A stretch of DNA of 64,000 bases from contig NZ_JALPQG010000004.1 of the NCBI RefSeq assembly GCF_023195695.1, positions 124,001-188,000 of the forward strand, written 5' to 3'. The notes below the pieces were generated by a model. It was given only the letters and a program-made list of their open reading frames with translations, had not been told where the DNA came from and did not search any database. This DNA comes from Aliiroseovarius sp. S1339 (GTDB lineage Bacteria; Pseudomonadota; Alphaproteobacteria; Rhodobacterales; Rhodobacteraceae). A program made the translations under genes and the position numbers. Positions within the stretch are counted from its first letter, which is position 1, and every line of letters begins with the position of its first letter. Shown here piece by piece: positions 35,286 to 44,058 of this stretch.

Positions 35286-35558
35286 TCACCCCAATCGACC
35301 TTTCCGCCCGCCGCGCCGCTTGGGCGTCGCGGCCTCCTCCAACGCCGACTTCATCACAGCGGTCATCGGGTGTTCCGGCGCCTGCGCACCGTAATGGGCC
35401 AACAACGCTGTAATGCGGTCTGCTTGCGCTATCTCGTGGTCATCAAACAGCGCCCAATCCAGAAAAATGGACCGGCATTCTTCAATTCTGATCCCTTCGA
35501 TCCGATAGCTTTCAAAGATCAGACCACGCGGGTCGATGGCTTTGATGAGGTCAGTCAT
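35286..35558 (-). CDS. Small conserved-looking protein of unknown function
   Basis: A 90-residue cytoplasmic protein (LIKAIDPRGLIFESYRIEGI at the start, very basic RRGGRKGRLG end). The sequence IEECRSIFLDWALF suggests an amphipathic helix. No family was recognised. ATG 35558 has a GGAGG site 7 bp upstream. It follows glnE by 31 bp on the same strand, so it is probably cotranscribed with glnE. Confidence 0.75.
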   Translation of the reverse strand: MTDLIKAIDPRGLIFESYRIEGIRIEECRSIFLDWALFDDHEIAQADRITALLAHYGAQAPEHPMTAVMKSALEEAATPKRRGGRKGRLG

Positions 35559-35589
35559 GACGCCTCCCTGGTATCCGGCGGGGCCGGGT

Positions 35590-38391
35590 TTAACCCGGTG
35601 GCGACGCCAGCACCTCGTCTATGGCTTGGGCAGCGGCCCGTGCCTTGTTCTCTAAATCCTTAACCAGCGCCGTCTCACTTTCGGCACCGGTTTCGCGCAA
35701 TAACAAGTCCTGCCCGCCCTTCCCCAGCGCGTCAAGGTCCAATGGTCCATCCGACAACAGCTTTGAGGCCGCTTGCAGTCGCCACATCAGATCATGACTT
35801 TCCGCCATGGCCCGCCCCTGCGCGTCAGAAAACCAACCCGAAGCGACACCTTGGGCGATCTGAGATGCAGGATCACGCGCGGTGTCATGCGACAGCAGCG
35901 CGGCGGCTTGGGCGACCAGCTCGACGTCTTGCAAATGCCCCACCCCCAGTTTCGCATCCAACGCACCGCCGCCAGTTTTCGCCTCGGCAATTCGGTGGCG
36001 CATGTCGATGACGTCCGCCACGACCTTCGCCGGATCACGGTCGAATGCCATCACTTCGGCGCGCGCGGCCTCGTAAGCCTTGGCCACGCTGTCCGGGCCG
36101 GTGATCACGCGGGCACGGGTCAGGGCCAGATGTTCCCATGTCCACGCCTCGTCCTTCTGATAGGCGCGGAAGCTGTCGATTGAGGTGGCAACCGGACCCT
36201 GCCGACCCGACGGGCGCAGGCGCATGTCGACCTCGTAAAGCCGCCCTTCAGCCATTGGGGCGGACAGCGCAGTCAGGAAGGCTTGTGTCAGGCGGGCATA
36301 ATATGTGCGGGTCGCCAAGGGTCGACGGCCATCAGACATGTCCTCGCCCTTTGGGTCATAGATCATGATCAGATCAAGGTCCGAGGTTGCGGTCAGGCTG
36401 CGCGCACCCAGTGACCCCATGCCGATGATTGCGGCCCCTGCCCCCGGTGGGTCGCCATGCTTGACGGCAAAGTTTTCGACCACGACAGGCCAAATCGCGC
36501 GGATCACCGCGTCGGCAAGATCGGTATATTGGGTTCCTGCTTCGCGCGCCGGGATCAGGCCGCGCAGCAAATGCACGCCGATGCGAAAATGCCATTCTTT
36601 CATCCAGCGCCGGGTGCCATCCAGTCGCGCTTCGTAATCCGTCAAACTTTCCAGTCGGGCGACGAGTTGCGCGTGCAACGCGTCCAGCCCCGGCCAGTCC
36701 TCGAAAAACCCGCCGCCGATCACCGCGTCCAGAACCTGCGCGTTATGCCCCAAATACGCCGCGAGCGCGGGGGCTGTCGCGGCAATATCAACGATCAGGT
36801 CGACAAGCGTCGGGTTCGCTTCAAAGAGCGAGAATAACTGAACCCCCGACGGCAGGCGCGACAGAAAGCCATCGAACTGGATCAGCGCATCATGCGGGCG
36901 GGGTGCATCCGCCAGTCGGGCCAGCAGGTCAGGCTTTAGTCGGTTGAAAATCTCGACCGCGCGGGCGGACCGCAGGCAGGGATAGGTTTTCCAGCGGCGC
37001 ACGATCTCGGCTTCTGTTTCACTTAGTTCGCGGGTGTCGGCAGCGGAGCCGTCCGGCGCAAAGAATTCTTCGGTGACCGCGTGCACTTCGGACAAGGCGT
37101 CATGGATGCGGGATTTCAGAGCATCCGTGTCCCCTTCCCCCATCATCCGCGCCAGCCGGTCAAAACCTGTGTTCGTGGACGGCAACTCGTGCGTCTGCGC
37201 GTCGCGCATCATCTGGACGCGATGTTCGACCGCGCGGTGGAAGCGATAATGACCGGTCAGGATCTGGGCGACATCGGCGGGCACCCAGCCCTTGGAAGCC
37301 AGCCCCGCCAGCCCCTCCACCGTGCCGCGCATTCTCAGCCCTTCGTCCCGGCCCCCGGCGATAATCTGACGCGTCTGGGTGAAAAATTCGATCTCGCGAA
37401 TGCCGCCGCGACCCAGCTTCATATCGTGGCCCGGCAAGGTGATATCGCCGTGCAGCCCTTTGTGTTCGCGAATCCGCAAGCGCATATCATGAGCATCCTG
37501 AATGGCGGCGAAATCCAGATGTTTGCGCCAGATGAACGGTCTAAGCCGGGTCAGATAGGCCTCCCCCGCCGCAAGGTCACCGCCACAGGGGCGCGCTTTG
37601 ATATGGGCGGCGCGTTCCCACGTGCGGCCAAGGCTTTCGTAATACCGTTCAGCCGCCGACATCGAGACACAGACCGGTGTCACAGCCGGATCGGGGCGCA
37701 AGCGCAAGTCCGTGCGGAACACGTAGCCATCGGCTGTCAATTCGGACAGCATCGCGCTCATCTTCCGGGTCGCGCGGACGTGGCTGGCGCGGGCGTCGTG
37801 AAAATCGGCGCCTTCGAACCTGCTGTCGTCAAACAGCATGATCAGGTCGATATCCGAGCTATAATTCAGCTCATGCGCGCCCATCTTGCCCATCGCCAGC
37901 GCGGCCAGACCGCCGGTGGTCTCAATGTCGTCTTCCGTCATGCCGGGCAGCTTGCCGCGCCGGATTTCATGCCCCACCTGAAATTGCATTGCGGTGTTGG
38001 TTGCCCGGTCGGCCAGATCCGTCAGGTCACCGGTGACCTGTTCCAGCGCATAGACCCCTGCCAGATCGGCAAGACCCGCCAGCAAAGCGACACGCTGCTT
38101 GGCAATGCGCAGTGTTGCACGCAGCGCGCTGTCGCTATCTGCGTCGGGCGAGATTGCGGCCAAAGTGGCGGCAATCGCATCCTCGGGCGCACCGGCCAAC
38201 GCTGTGCGCAACCAGTCCGCCTGCTTTTCCATCAGCCCTTTCAGATAAGGCGCGCAGCCTGCCGTCCCGGCCAGCACCTCGCGCAGTTCAGGCGACAGAT
38301 CCGCGAACAGCGCTTCAATCTCGGCCGCGGGTTCGGCCTCAAAGGGAATAGGACAACGGGTGATGCGGGTGGCAAAGGGCTTATGGCTCAT
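35590..38391 (-). CDS. glnE: Bifunctional glutamine synthetase adenylyltransferase/deadenylase
   Basis: A 933-residue enzyme that adenylylates and deadenylylates glutamine synthetase in response to PII. Two nucleotidyltransferase domains are visible: GKMGAHELNYSSDIDLIMLF near residue 175 and GMGSLGARSLTATSDLDLIMIYD near residue 660, each with the paired acidic residues. The first is the deadenylase half, the second the adenylylase half. ATG 38391 is chosen at MSHKPFATRITR; the open frame runs 100 codons further without support. A 90-residue gene follows in the same direction. Confidence 0.94.
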   Translation of the reverse strand: MSHKPFATRITRCPIPFEAEPAAEIEALFADLSPELREVLAGTAGCAPYLKGLMEKQADWLRTALAGAPEDAIAATLAAISPDADSDSALRATLRIAKQRVALLAGLADLAGVYALEQVTGDLTDLADRATNTAMQFQVGHEIRRGKLPGMTEDDIETTGGLAALAMGKMGAHELNYSSDIDLIMLFDDSRFEGADFHDARASHVRATRKMSAMLSELTADGYVFRTDLRLRPDPAVTPVCVSMSAAERYYESLGRTWERAAHIKARPCGGDLAAGEAYLTRLRPFIWRKHLDFAAIQDAHDMRLRIREHKGLHGDITLPGHDMKLGRGGIREIEFFTQTRQIIAGGRDEGLRMRGTVEGLAGLASKGWVPADVAQILTGHYRFHRAVEHRVQMMRDAQTHELPSTNTGFDRLARMMGEGDTDALKSRIHDALSEVHAVTEEFFAPDGSAADTRELSETEAEIVRRWKTYPCLRSARAVEIFNRLKPDLLARLADAPRPHDALIQFDGFLSRLPSGVQLFSLFEANPTLVDLIVDIAATAPALAAYLGHNAQVLDAVIGGGFFEDWPGLDALHAQLVARLESLTDYEARLDGTRRWMKEWHFRIGVHLLRGLIPAREAGTQYTDLADAVIRAIWPVVVENFAVKHGDPPGAGAAIIGMGSLGARSLTATSDLDLIMIYDPKGEDMSDGRRPLATRTYYARLTQAFLTALSAPMAEGRLYEVDMRLRPSGRQGPVATSIDSFRAYQKDEAWTWEHLALTRARVITGPDSVAKAYEAARAEVMAFDRDPAKVVADVIDMRHRIAEAKTGGGALDAKLGVGHLQDVELVAQAAALLSHDTARDPASQIAQGVASGWFSDAQGRAMAESHDLMWRLQAASKLLSDGPLDLDALGKGGQDLLLRETGAESETALVKDLENKARAAAQAIDEVLASPPG

Positions 38392-38508
38392 GGCCGCAAA
38401 TTGCCCCTCTGGCAGGGGCGGGTCAACTGGCGACTGCATCCCGTGGCAATTGGGATCGGCGTGGCTTGCGCACGGCGGCGGTTTAGATAACGTGGCCTCA
38501 ACGCGAAT

Positions 38509-39000
38509 ATGGAAAAGGACCGCGATGTGTCGAAAAGCCTGAAACGCGTGCAGTCCGCCCTGATCGCCCTTGGGATCGACACCCAGATTCACGAGATGGC
38601 CGCGGGCACACGCACCGCCGCAGACGCGGCCCGCGCCATTGGGTGCGAGATTGACCAGATCGCCAAGTCGATCATCTTTCGCGGCAAACGCAGCGGGCAT
38701 GTAGTCCTGTTTCTAACTGCTGGTGGCAATCAGGTTGATGCGCAGAAGGCGTCGACATTGGCGGGCGAGCCATTGGGCAAGGCGGACGCGAAACTGATCC
38801 GCGCGGAAACCGGCTTTGCCATCGGGGGCGTGTCGCCTGTGGGGCTGACCCGTCCGGTGCGCGCGTTCTATGACCCCCACCTGTTGACCTTCGACACCGT
38901 CTGGGCGGCAGCGGGCACGCCGCGCCACGTGTTTGGTGCTCCTCCGGCCGAGTTAATCAAAGCAAGCGCGGCGCACAGCGCAGACTTCGTGGCCGTTTGA
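38509..39000 (+). CDS. YbaK/ProX-type aminoacyl-tRNA deacylase
   Basis: A 163-residue trans-editing protein. AKSIIFRGKRSGHVVLFLTAGGNQVDAQK (residues 50-78) and GFAIGGVSPVGL near residue 103 are the YbaK signature, with the conserved lysine and the GGVSP loop. Family members hydrolyse mischarged tRNAs such as Cys-tRNA(Pro) or Ala-tRNA(Pro). Which tRNA is edited here is not known. It is divergent from glnE. Confidence 0.9.
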   Translation: MEKDRDVSKSLKRVQSALIALGIDTQIHEMAAGTRTAADAARAIGCEIDQIAKSIIFRGKRSGHVVLFLTAGGNQVDAQKASTLAGEPLGKADAKLIRAETGFAIGGVSPVGLTRPVRAFYDPHLLTFDTVWAAAGTPRHVFGAPPAELIKASAAHSADFVAV

Positions 39001-39050
39001 CGCATCGCGGCGGAAATCTGCACTTGCGTTCGCGACATTCGCCCCATAGC

Positions 39051-39090
39051 TTGCACTTGCAAGGTTTTCTTACCAATCTTGCAAGTGCAA
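39051..39090. promoter_or_regulatory. Perfect 13-bp inverted repeat upstream of cytochrome b561
   Basis: TTGCACTTGCAAG (39051-39063) and CTTGCAAGTGCAA (39078-39090) are exact inverse copies with a 14-bp spacer. A third partial copy, TGCACTTGC, lies at 39019-39027. The right arm ends 35 bp before the start codon, so it fits a dimeric repressor site at the promoter; a transcript hairpin is the alternative. Confidence 0.65.
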
Positions 39091-39125
39091 CTATTATGCC
39101 GTGACTCGCATAGACAGGAGGTCTC

Positions 39126-39656
39126 ATGACCCGTTATCACCCCGCCCTAGTTGCCCTTCACTGGATCCTTGCCGCAATGGTCATTGGCGCTTTGATCATG
39201 GGTGGGCAAGTGCTGGCCGCCTTGCCCAATGACAGCCCTGACAAAATGTTCAGCCTGCGCGCGCACATGACCGTTGGTCTGGTTATTGGTGTCTTGATGC
39301 TGGCACGTTTGGTCACGCGGCTGAAAACCCAACACCCCCCGAAAGCGGACACAGGCAATGCCTTGTTGAACATGGGCGGGCGCGCCGCGCATTGGGCGCT
39401 TTATACGCTTGTCTTGCTGATGGTGGCGAGCGGCGTCGGCATTTCCCTGACCGCAGGCCTGCCTGACATCGTGTTTGGCGGATCGGGTGCGCCGCTGCCC
39501 GAAACCTTCGACGATCTGGCCCCGCGCGTGGCGCATGGGATTATCTCAAAGCTGCTTGCATTGACTATTTTGGCACATATCGCGGGCTGGCTGTATCATC
39601 AGTTTGCCCTGAAAGATGGTCTGATCAGCCGTATGTGGTTCGGGAATCGACACTAA
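39126..39656 (+). CDS. Cytochrome b561 family membrane protein
   Basis: A 176-residue di-haem b561 with four membrane helices. Haem-ligating histidines are visible in RYHPALVALHWIL (near residue 12), AHMTVGL (near 47), RAAHWALY and APRVAHGIISKLLALTILAHIAGWLYHQF. Such proteins exchange electrons between quinones and small reductants; in E. coli CybB oxidises superoxide. A strong AGGAGG site precedes ATG 39126. Upstream lies a 13-bp inverted repeat, so the gene is probably tightly regulated. Confidence 0.93.
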   Translation: MTRYHPALVALHWILAAMVIGALIMGGQVLAALPNDSPDKMFSLRAHMTVGLVIGVLMLARLVTRLKTQHPPKADTGNALLNMGGRAAHWALYTLVLLMVASGVGISLTAGLPDIVFGGSGAPLPETFDDLAPRVAHGIISKLLALTILAHIAGWLYHQFALKDGLISRMWFGNRH

Positions 39657-39680
39657 CCCGCCCATCACAGCCAACAAAAG

Positions 39681-39706
39681 GCCGCCTTTCGGGGCGGCTT
39701 TTTTTG
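39681..39706 (+). terminator. Rho-independent terminator of cytochrome b561
   Basis: Stem GCCGCC / GGCGGC with loop TTTCGG, followed by a run of eight T's, 25 bp after the stop codon. Confidence 0.9.
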
Positions 39707-39729
39707 TTCAATGGCAAGGGTTTATGAAA

Positions 39730-39813
39730 TTAATGTAAAAAACTTTCACATTAACACTTGATGCGAGGGCAGAAATACCCACATCTTAATCATGTGAAAG
39801 ACATTCACATTAA
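39730..39813. promoter_or_regulatory. Repeated TTCACATTAA/ATGTGAA motifs upstream of the DUF2852 gene
   Basis: TTAATGT (39730-39736) pairs with ACATTAA (39748-39754). ATGTGAA (39792-39798) pairs with TTCACAT (39804-39810). TTCACATTAA occurs exactly twice, at 39745-39754 and 39804-39813, 59 bp apart. The repeats end 23 bp before the start codon. This pattern fits two dimer sites of one regulator. Confidence 0.6.
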
Positions 39814-39836
39814 ACACCAACCAACGGAGACCTACC

Positions 39837-40376
39837 ATGAACACCGCCGCACAAACCGACTTCCCCGCCGCACCGCGCGGCTGGTTTTCGCGAAGCGAGG
39901 CATGGCTGGACGAGCGCGGCAAAGGCGCTTGGATCGCGGCCATGGTCATCGGCTTCATCTTCTTCTGGCCCGTTGGGCTGGCCCTTCTTGCCTATATGAT
40001 CTGGAGCAAACGCATGTTCTCGAAATCTTGCAGCCGCCGCCGTTCGACCGAAACAACCGCATGGAAAGACGCACGTTACGCTCGTCGCCATGGGTTCTCG
40101 ACCTCGGGCAACACCGCATTTGACGCCTATAAGGCCGAAACACTGCGCCGTTTGATGAGCGAACAGGAAGCATTTGAAGCCTTCTTGGAACGCCTGCGCG
40201 CCGCCAAGGACAAGTCCGAGTTCGACCAGTTTATGGACGAACGCGTCAGCGCCGCACAGACGGCTCGTGATCAGGCCTATGATGACGACTACGCCGCAGA
40301 TGACATGGGCGATGATGTAGACGACATTGAAGTGCTGGACGAACCGGCCCGCGACAAGAAGAAGAAAAAGTCGTAA
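39837..40376 (+). CDS. DUF2852 membrane-anchored protein
   Basis: A 179-residue protein with one membrane helix (WIAAMVIGFIFFWPVGLALLAYMIW, residues 31-55), then a basic, arginine-rich stretch and a helical segment (EQEAFEAFLERLRAAKDKSEFDQFMDER). It ends in an acidic patch followed by DKKKKKS. The order matches DUF2852, a family of alphaproteobacteria without known function. The gene has a duplicated operator-like array upstream and two hairpins downstream, and seems to be an independent, regulated unit. Confidence 0.85.
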   Translation: MNTAAQTDFPAAPRGWFSRSEAWLDERGKGAWIAAMVIGFIFFWPVGLALLAYMIWSKRMFSKSCSRRRSTETTAWKDARYARRHGFSTSGNTAFDAYKAETLRRLMSEQEAFEAFLERLRAAKDKSEFDQFMDERVSAAQTARDQAYDDDYAADDMGDDVDDIEVLDEPARDKKKKKS

Positions 40377-40383
40377 ACCTATC

Positions 40384-40442
40384 GCTGACACCTTCATAGG
40401 TGTCAGCCCCCGCCCGGCCCAAACAAATGGGCCGGGCCTTTT
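40384..40442 (+). terminator. Two hairpins ending the DUF2852 transcript
   Basis: The first has a perfect 10-bp stem GCTGACACCT / AGGTGTCAGC (40384-40393 and 40398-40407, loop TCAT). The second has stem GCCCGGCCC / GGGCCGGGC (40412-40420 and 40429-40437) followed by CTTTT. The second has terminator form; the first may protect the 3' end. Confidence 0.82.
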
Positions 40443-40473
40443 GCCTGACACCACAAGAACACAGGACCGATGC

Positions 40474-40962
40474 ATGTCTGATTTCCCACACGCGTTCCAA
40501 GGCGACACCCAGGGCCGCAGCCCCTATTGGGGCTTGCCCGATCCCGAAACGCAGGCCGAGTTTTACCAGGACGTGGTATTCAAACGGCTGCTGGCCTGGT
40601 TGATTGACGTGGTTCTGATCTTCGCCCTTTGCGTTCTGGTCAGCCTTCTGACCTTTGGCATCGGGTTCTTCTTATGGGGCCTGATCTATCTAGCTGTCAG
40701 CTTCGTCTATCGCGTCACCACACTGACCAGCCAATCCGCAACCCTAGGCATGCGCCTGGCCGCAATTGAGCTGCGCAACCACCGCGGCGAACGCTTCGAC
40801 CGATCAACCGCCGCCCTTCACACGTTGGGCTATTTCGTGTCGATGTCGACATTTGTGCTGCAAGTGATCTCGATCGTGATGATGTTCACTACACCGCGCG
40901 GGCAAGGTCTGGTGGATATGGTGCTAGGCACCGCCGCCGTGAACCGCGCCGCTGGTCGCTAG
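40474..40962 (+). CDS. RDD-family membrane protein
   Basis: A 162-residue protein with three to four membrane segments. The RDD signature is FKRLLAWLIDVVLIF near residue 32 (Arg, Asp, Asp spacing) with ATLGMRLAAIELRN near residue 93 and QGLVDMVLGTAAV at the end. The function of the family is not settled; some members are linked to ion transport. It starts 97 bp after DUF2852 and beyond a terminator, so it likely has its own promoter. Confidence 0.88.
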   Translation: MSDFPHAFQGDTQGRSPYWGLPDPETQAEFYQDVVFKRLLAWLIDVVLIFALCVLVSLLTFGIGFFLWGLIYLAVSFVYRVTTLTSQSATLGMRLAAIELRNHRGERFDRSTAALHTLGYFVSMSTFVLQVISIVMMFTTPRGQGLVDMVLGTAAVNRAAGR

Positions 40963-41052
40963 ACGCGTACATTTACCTTGCGGCTGTCAGGGACTTGCCC
41001 GATCTGGTCGTCCGCGCTAACTTTCCAGTACCAGTACAGTTTCGAAAGCGTC

Positions 41053-41904
41053 ATGCGCCATACATTACCGCTTGCACCACAGTTTTACGTTACCGCGCCG
41101 CAGGAGTGTCCCTACCTGGATGGCCGGATGGAGCGGAAGTTGTTCACCGCCCTGCAGGGCGAACATGCCGACACCCTGAATGATACCCTGTCAAAGCAAG
41201 GCTTTCGCCGATCACAGAACGTGTTGTATCGCCCGTCCTGTGCGGATTGCTCGGCTTGCCTGTCGGCCCGCATCCGTGTGGCTGACTTCCAGCCAACCAA
41301 GGGCCAGCGCCGCGCCATGAAGCGCAACGATGATCTGGAACGCCGTGCACGTGCCCCATGGGCCAGCGAAGATCAGTATGACCTTTTCCGCCGCTATCTT
41401 GACACCCGCCACGCCGACGGCGGCATGGCCGATATGGATGTGTTTGAATTCGCCGCAATGATTGAGGAAACGCCGATCAAAAGCCGCGTCATCGAATATT
41501 CTGAACGTGGCGCGGGGCAAGAGCCGGGCGACGAGCCCATCGGCCCTTTGCGCGCGGTCTGCCTGACAGACGTGTTGGATGACGGGTTGTCGATGGTCTA
41601 TTCCTTCTATGATCCGGACCGCAACAAGACCTCGCTTGGCACGCATATGATATTGGACCACATCCAGATCGCCCGCGAAGCAGGGCTTGATTATGTCTAT
41701 CTGGGCTATTGGGTGCCGGGCAGTCCGAAGATGGATTACAAGTCCAAATTCTCAGCCCTTGAAATCTATCGCAAGGGCGAATGGACACCGCTGCGGGGGG
41801 ACGAGGATTATTCTTCCGAACTGCACCCCCTCTCGACCGATCCGATTGCTGAACAGGTGGCCGGGATCACATTGCCCGATACTGTGCGCTCCGACAGCAG
41901 CTAA
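41053..41904 (+). CDS. bpt: Aspartate/glutamate leucyltransferase (Bpt)
   Basis: A 283-residue aminoacyl-tRNA-protein transferase of the bacterial ATE1-like group. It attaches leucine to N-terminal Asp or Glu, feeding ClpS/ClpAP degradation. Characteristic features are [14 protein letters not shown] near residue 14, the cysteine pair in [13 protein letters not shown] near residue 63, and [18 protein letters not shown] near residue 216. ATG 41053 begins [14 protein letters not shown], as in homologues; the open frame extends 25 codons further without support. Confidence 0.93.
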   Translation: MRHTLPLAPQFYVTAPQECPYLDGRMERKLFTALQGEHADTLNDTLSKQGFRRSQNVLYRPSCADCSACLSARIRVADFQPTKGQRRAMKRNDDLERRARAPWASEDQYDLFRRYLDTRHADGGMADMDVFEFAAMIEETPIKSRVIEYSERGAGQEPGDEPIGPLRAVCLTDVLDDGLSMVYSFYDPDRNKTSLGTHMILDHIQIAREAGLDYVYLGYWVPGSPKMDYKSKFSALEIYRKGEWTPLRGDEDYSSELHPLSTDPIAEQVAGITLPDTVRSDSS

Positions 41905-42070
41905 GGCTGCGCCGTCACCCGTTATAGGTATCAAGGGCGGTCTTCGGCATTTGGCCCCGGAGATGCAAAAACCGGTCGTAGATTTGCGATAATTACGCCA
42001 AGCCATCATCAAACAGTCCAAAAATTACAAAATATTCGCACCTGCGACACTTTATTCGCCCATTTCGCGG

Positions 42071-42099
42071 TTGACGCCCCCTCGCCCCGCTCATAATGT
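42071..42099 (+). promoter_or_regulatory. Likely sigma-70 promoter of the ilvB leader transcript
   Basis: TTGACG (42071-42076) is followed after 17 bp by TAATGT (42094-42099), or after 15 bp by CATAAT (42092-42097). It lies about 65 bp upstream of the leader start codon, in an otherwise GC-rich stretch. Confidence 0.55.
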
Positions 42100-42163
42100 C
42101 GCGCCCACGTAAGCAGGAAGCCCCACGCTTTACACGGGTGGGCAAGACAAAGGAAATGTTGCA

Positions 42164-42211
42164 ATGGGCAGCGTCCTCGTACTTGTAAGAAAATGGCGCA
42201 TGGGCCGGTAA
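42164..42211 (+). CDS. ilvB leader peptide rich in Val and Leu codons
   Basis: A 15-codon reading frame, [15 protein letters not shown], preceded by AAAGGA. It has five consecutive branched-chain codons (Val-Leu-Val-Leu-Val, 42173-42187). Its last codons overlap one arm of the anti-terminator. Length, composition and position before the terminator at 42236-42260 match the leader peptides of ilv operons such as ilvB of E. coli. There are no Ile codons, so valine and leucine charging would be sensed. It is too short for ordinary gene calling. Confidence 0.85.
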   Translation: MGSVLVLVRKWRMGR

Positions 42212-42260
42212 CGGAACCATATTGGATCCCCATGCGCCCCCGAAAATCGGGGGCTTTTTT
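42195..42260 (+). promoter_or_regulatory. Transcription attenuator of ilvBH
   Basis: Two structures exclude each other. The anti-terminator pairs GGCGCATGGG (42195-42204) with CCCATGCGCC (42229-42238), a perfect 10-bp helix. The terminator pairs GCCCCCGA (42236-42243) with TCGGGGGC (42247-42254) and is followed by TTTTTT (42255-42260). They share 42236-42238. A ribosome stalled on the Val/Leu codons leaves 42195-42204 free, so the anti-terminator forms and ilvB is read. A ribosome reaching the leader stop covers it, and transcription ends. Confidence 0.85.
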
Positions 42261-42290
42261 GTGAATAACGCACGTGGAACGGAGAGAGTG

Positions 42291-44045
42291 ATGACACGTC
42301 AGATGACCGGAGCGAAAATGGTGGTGCAGGCCCTGAAGGATCAGGGTGTCGACACAGTCTTTGGCTATCCGGGGGGTGCTGTCCTACCGATCTACGATGA
42401 GATTTTTCAACAAAATGACATTCGCCACATTCTGGTGCGTCATGAACAAGGGGCTGTGCACGCCGCCGAAGGTTACGCCCGCTCTACCGGCAAGCCCGGC
42501 GTTGTGCTGGTGACTTCTGGCCCCGGTGCAACCAACGCGGTGACCGGTCTGACCGATGCGCTACTGGATTCGATCCCGATCGTCGTGCTGACCGGACAGG
42601 TGCCGACCTTCATGATCGGCACGGACGGGTTTCAGGAAGCCGACACGGTGGGCATCACGCGCCCCTGCACCAAACACAATTGGCTCGTGAAAGAGACTGA
42701 CAAATTGTCGGATGTGATCCATCAGGCCTTTCACGTCTCGACCGCGGGTCGTCCGGGGCCGACGCTGGTCGACATCCCGAAAGACGTGCAATTCGCGACG
42801 GGTCAATACACCCCGCCTGCGAAAGCTGACACCAGCCACTACACCCCCCAAGTGCGTGGCGACACAGATGCGATTACCGAACTGGTGGCCGCAATGGAAA
42901 CCGCCAAGCGCCCGATCTTCTACACCGGGGGTGGCGTGATCAACTCCGGCCCCGAAGCCTGCCAGTTGTTGCGCGAGCTTGTGGATGCCACTGGCTTCCC
43001 AATCACCTCGACCCTCATGGGTTTGGGCGCCTACCCGGCCACGAGTGAACATTGGCTGGGTATGTTGGGGATGCACGGGCTTTATGAAGCCAATATGGCG
43101 ATGCATGACTGCGATTTGATGATCTGCGTCGGCGCGCGGTTTGACGACCGGATCACCGGACGGATGGATGCATTCAGCCCCGGTTCGAAAAAGGCGCATA
43201 TCGATATTGATCCCAGTTCGATCAACAAGGTCATCCATGTTGAGATCCCGATCATCGGCGACGTTGGCCATGTGCTTGAAGACATGCTGAAAATCTGGAA
43301 AGCACGCGGACGCAAGACCAACGCCGATGCGCTGACCAACTGGACCGCCACAATTCAGGATTGGAGGGCGCGCGACTGCCTGTCCTATCAAGGCAACGAC
43401 AAAGTAATCCAGCCGCAATATGCGATGGAACGTCTTGAGGCGCTGACCAAGGACAAGGACCGTTATGTTGCCACCGAAGTGGGTCAGCACCAGATGTGGG
43501 CCGCACAGTTCTTGGGCTTCAACGACCCCAACCGCTGGCTGACCTCTGGGGGTCTGGGCACGATGGGGTATGGCCTGCCCGCCTCGCTTGGCGCGCAGAT
43601 CGCGCATCCCGATGCGCTGGTGATCAACGTGGCGGGCGACGCAAGCTGGCTGATGAACATGCAGGAAATGGGCACCGCCGTTCAATTCCGCGCGCCTATC
43701 AAGCAGTTCATCCTGAATAACGAACGCTTGGGCATGGTGCGCCAATGGCAAGAGTTGTTGCACGGTGAACGCTATTCGCAAAGCTGGTCGGAAAGCCTGC
43801 CTGATTTCGTCAAACTGGCCGAGGCCTTTGGCTGTAAGGGTCGGCAAGTCTCCGACCCCGCCGAACTGGATGACGCCATTCAGGAAATGCTGGATTATGA
43901 CGGCCCGTTCATTCTGGACGTGCTGGTGGAAAAACACGCCAACTGCTTCCCGATGATCCCATCGGGCGAGCCGCATAACAAAATGCTCCTGGGTGAAGCC
44001 GAGACGCAAGGCGTCATCGGTTCCTCAGGCGCGACGCTGGTTTAA
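42291..44045 (+). CDS. ilvB: Acetolactate synthase large subunit
   Basis: A 584-residue thiamine-diphosphate enzyme making acetolactate or acetohydroxybutyrate for valine, leucine and isoleucine synthesis. The N-terminal [13 protein letters not shown] and [20 protein letters not shown] hold the catalytic glutamate. The cofactor motif runs [18 protein letters not shown] to FILNN at about residues 448-477. ATG 42291 has a GGAGAG site; a longer frame would run through the terminator and is rejected. It is controlled by the attenuator upstream and followed by ilvH 13 bp later. Confidence 0.97.
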   Translation: MTRQMTGAKMVVQALKDQGVDTVFGYPGGAVLPIYDEIFQQNDIRHILVRHEQGAVHAAEGYARSTGKPGVVLVTSGPGATNAVTGLTDALLDSIPIVVLTGQVPTFMIGTDGFQEADTVGITRPCTKHNWLVKETDKLSDVIHQAFHVSTAGRPGPTLVDIPKDVQFATGQYTPPAKADTSHYTPQVRGDTDAITELVAAMETAKRPIFYTGGGVINSGPEACQLLRELVDATGFPITSTLMGLGAYPATSEHWLGMLGMHGLYEANMAMHDCDLMICVGARFDDRITGRMDAFSPGSKKAHIDIDPSSINKVIHVEIPIIGDVGHVLEDMLKIWKARGRKTNADALTNWTATIQDWRARDCLSYQGNDKVIQPQYAMERLEALTKDKDRYVATEVGQHQMWAAQFLGFNDPNRWLTSGGLGTMGYGLPASLGAQIAHPDALVINVAGDASWLMNMQEMGTAVQFRAPIKQFILNNERLGMVRQWQELLHGERYSQSWSESLPDFVKLAEAFGCKGRQVSDPAELDDAIQEMLDYDGPFILDVLVEKHANCFPMIPSGEPHNKMLLGEAETQGVIGSSGATLV

Positions 44046-44058
44046 GGAGGGTCTGGAA

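Larger units (their letters stand above)
41905..42290. other. 386-bp ilvB upstream region: promoter, leader peptide and attenuator
   Basis: The left 160 bp carries no gene. The right half contains the promoter, leader peptide and attenuator described separately at 42071-42260. Confidence 0.8.

Noticed and set aside
37081-38490. A 469-codon open frame on the plus strand
   Set aside because: It is antisense to glnE, contains no recognisable domain, and is a shadow of that gene.
42561-44009. A 482-codon minus-strand frame
   Set aside because: Antisense shadow of ilvB with no family resemblance.
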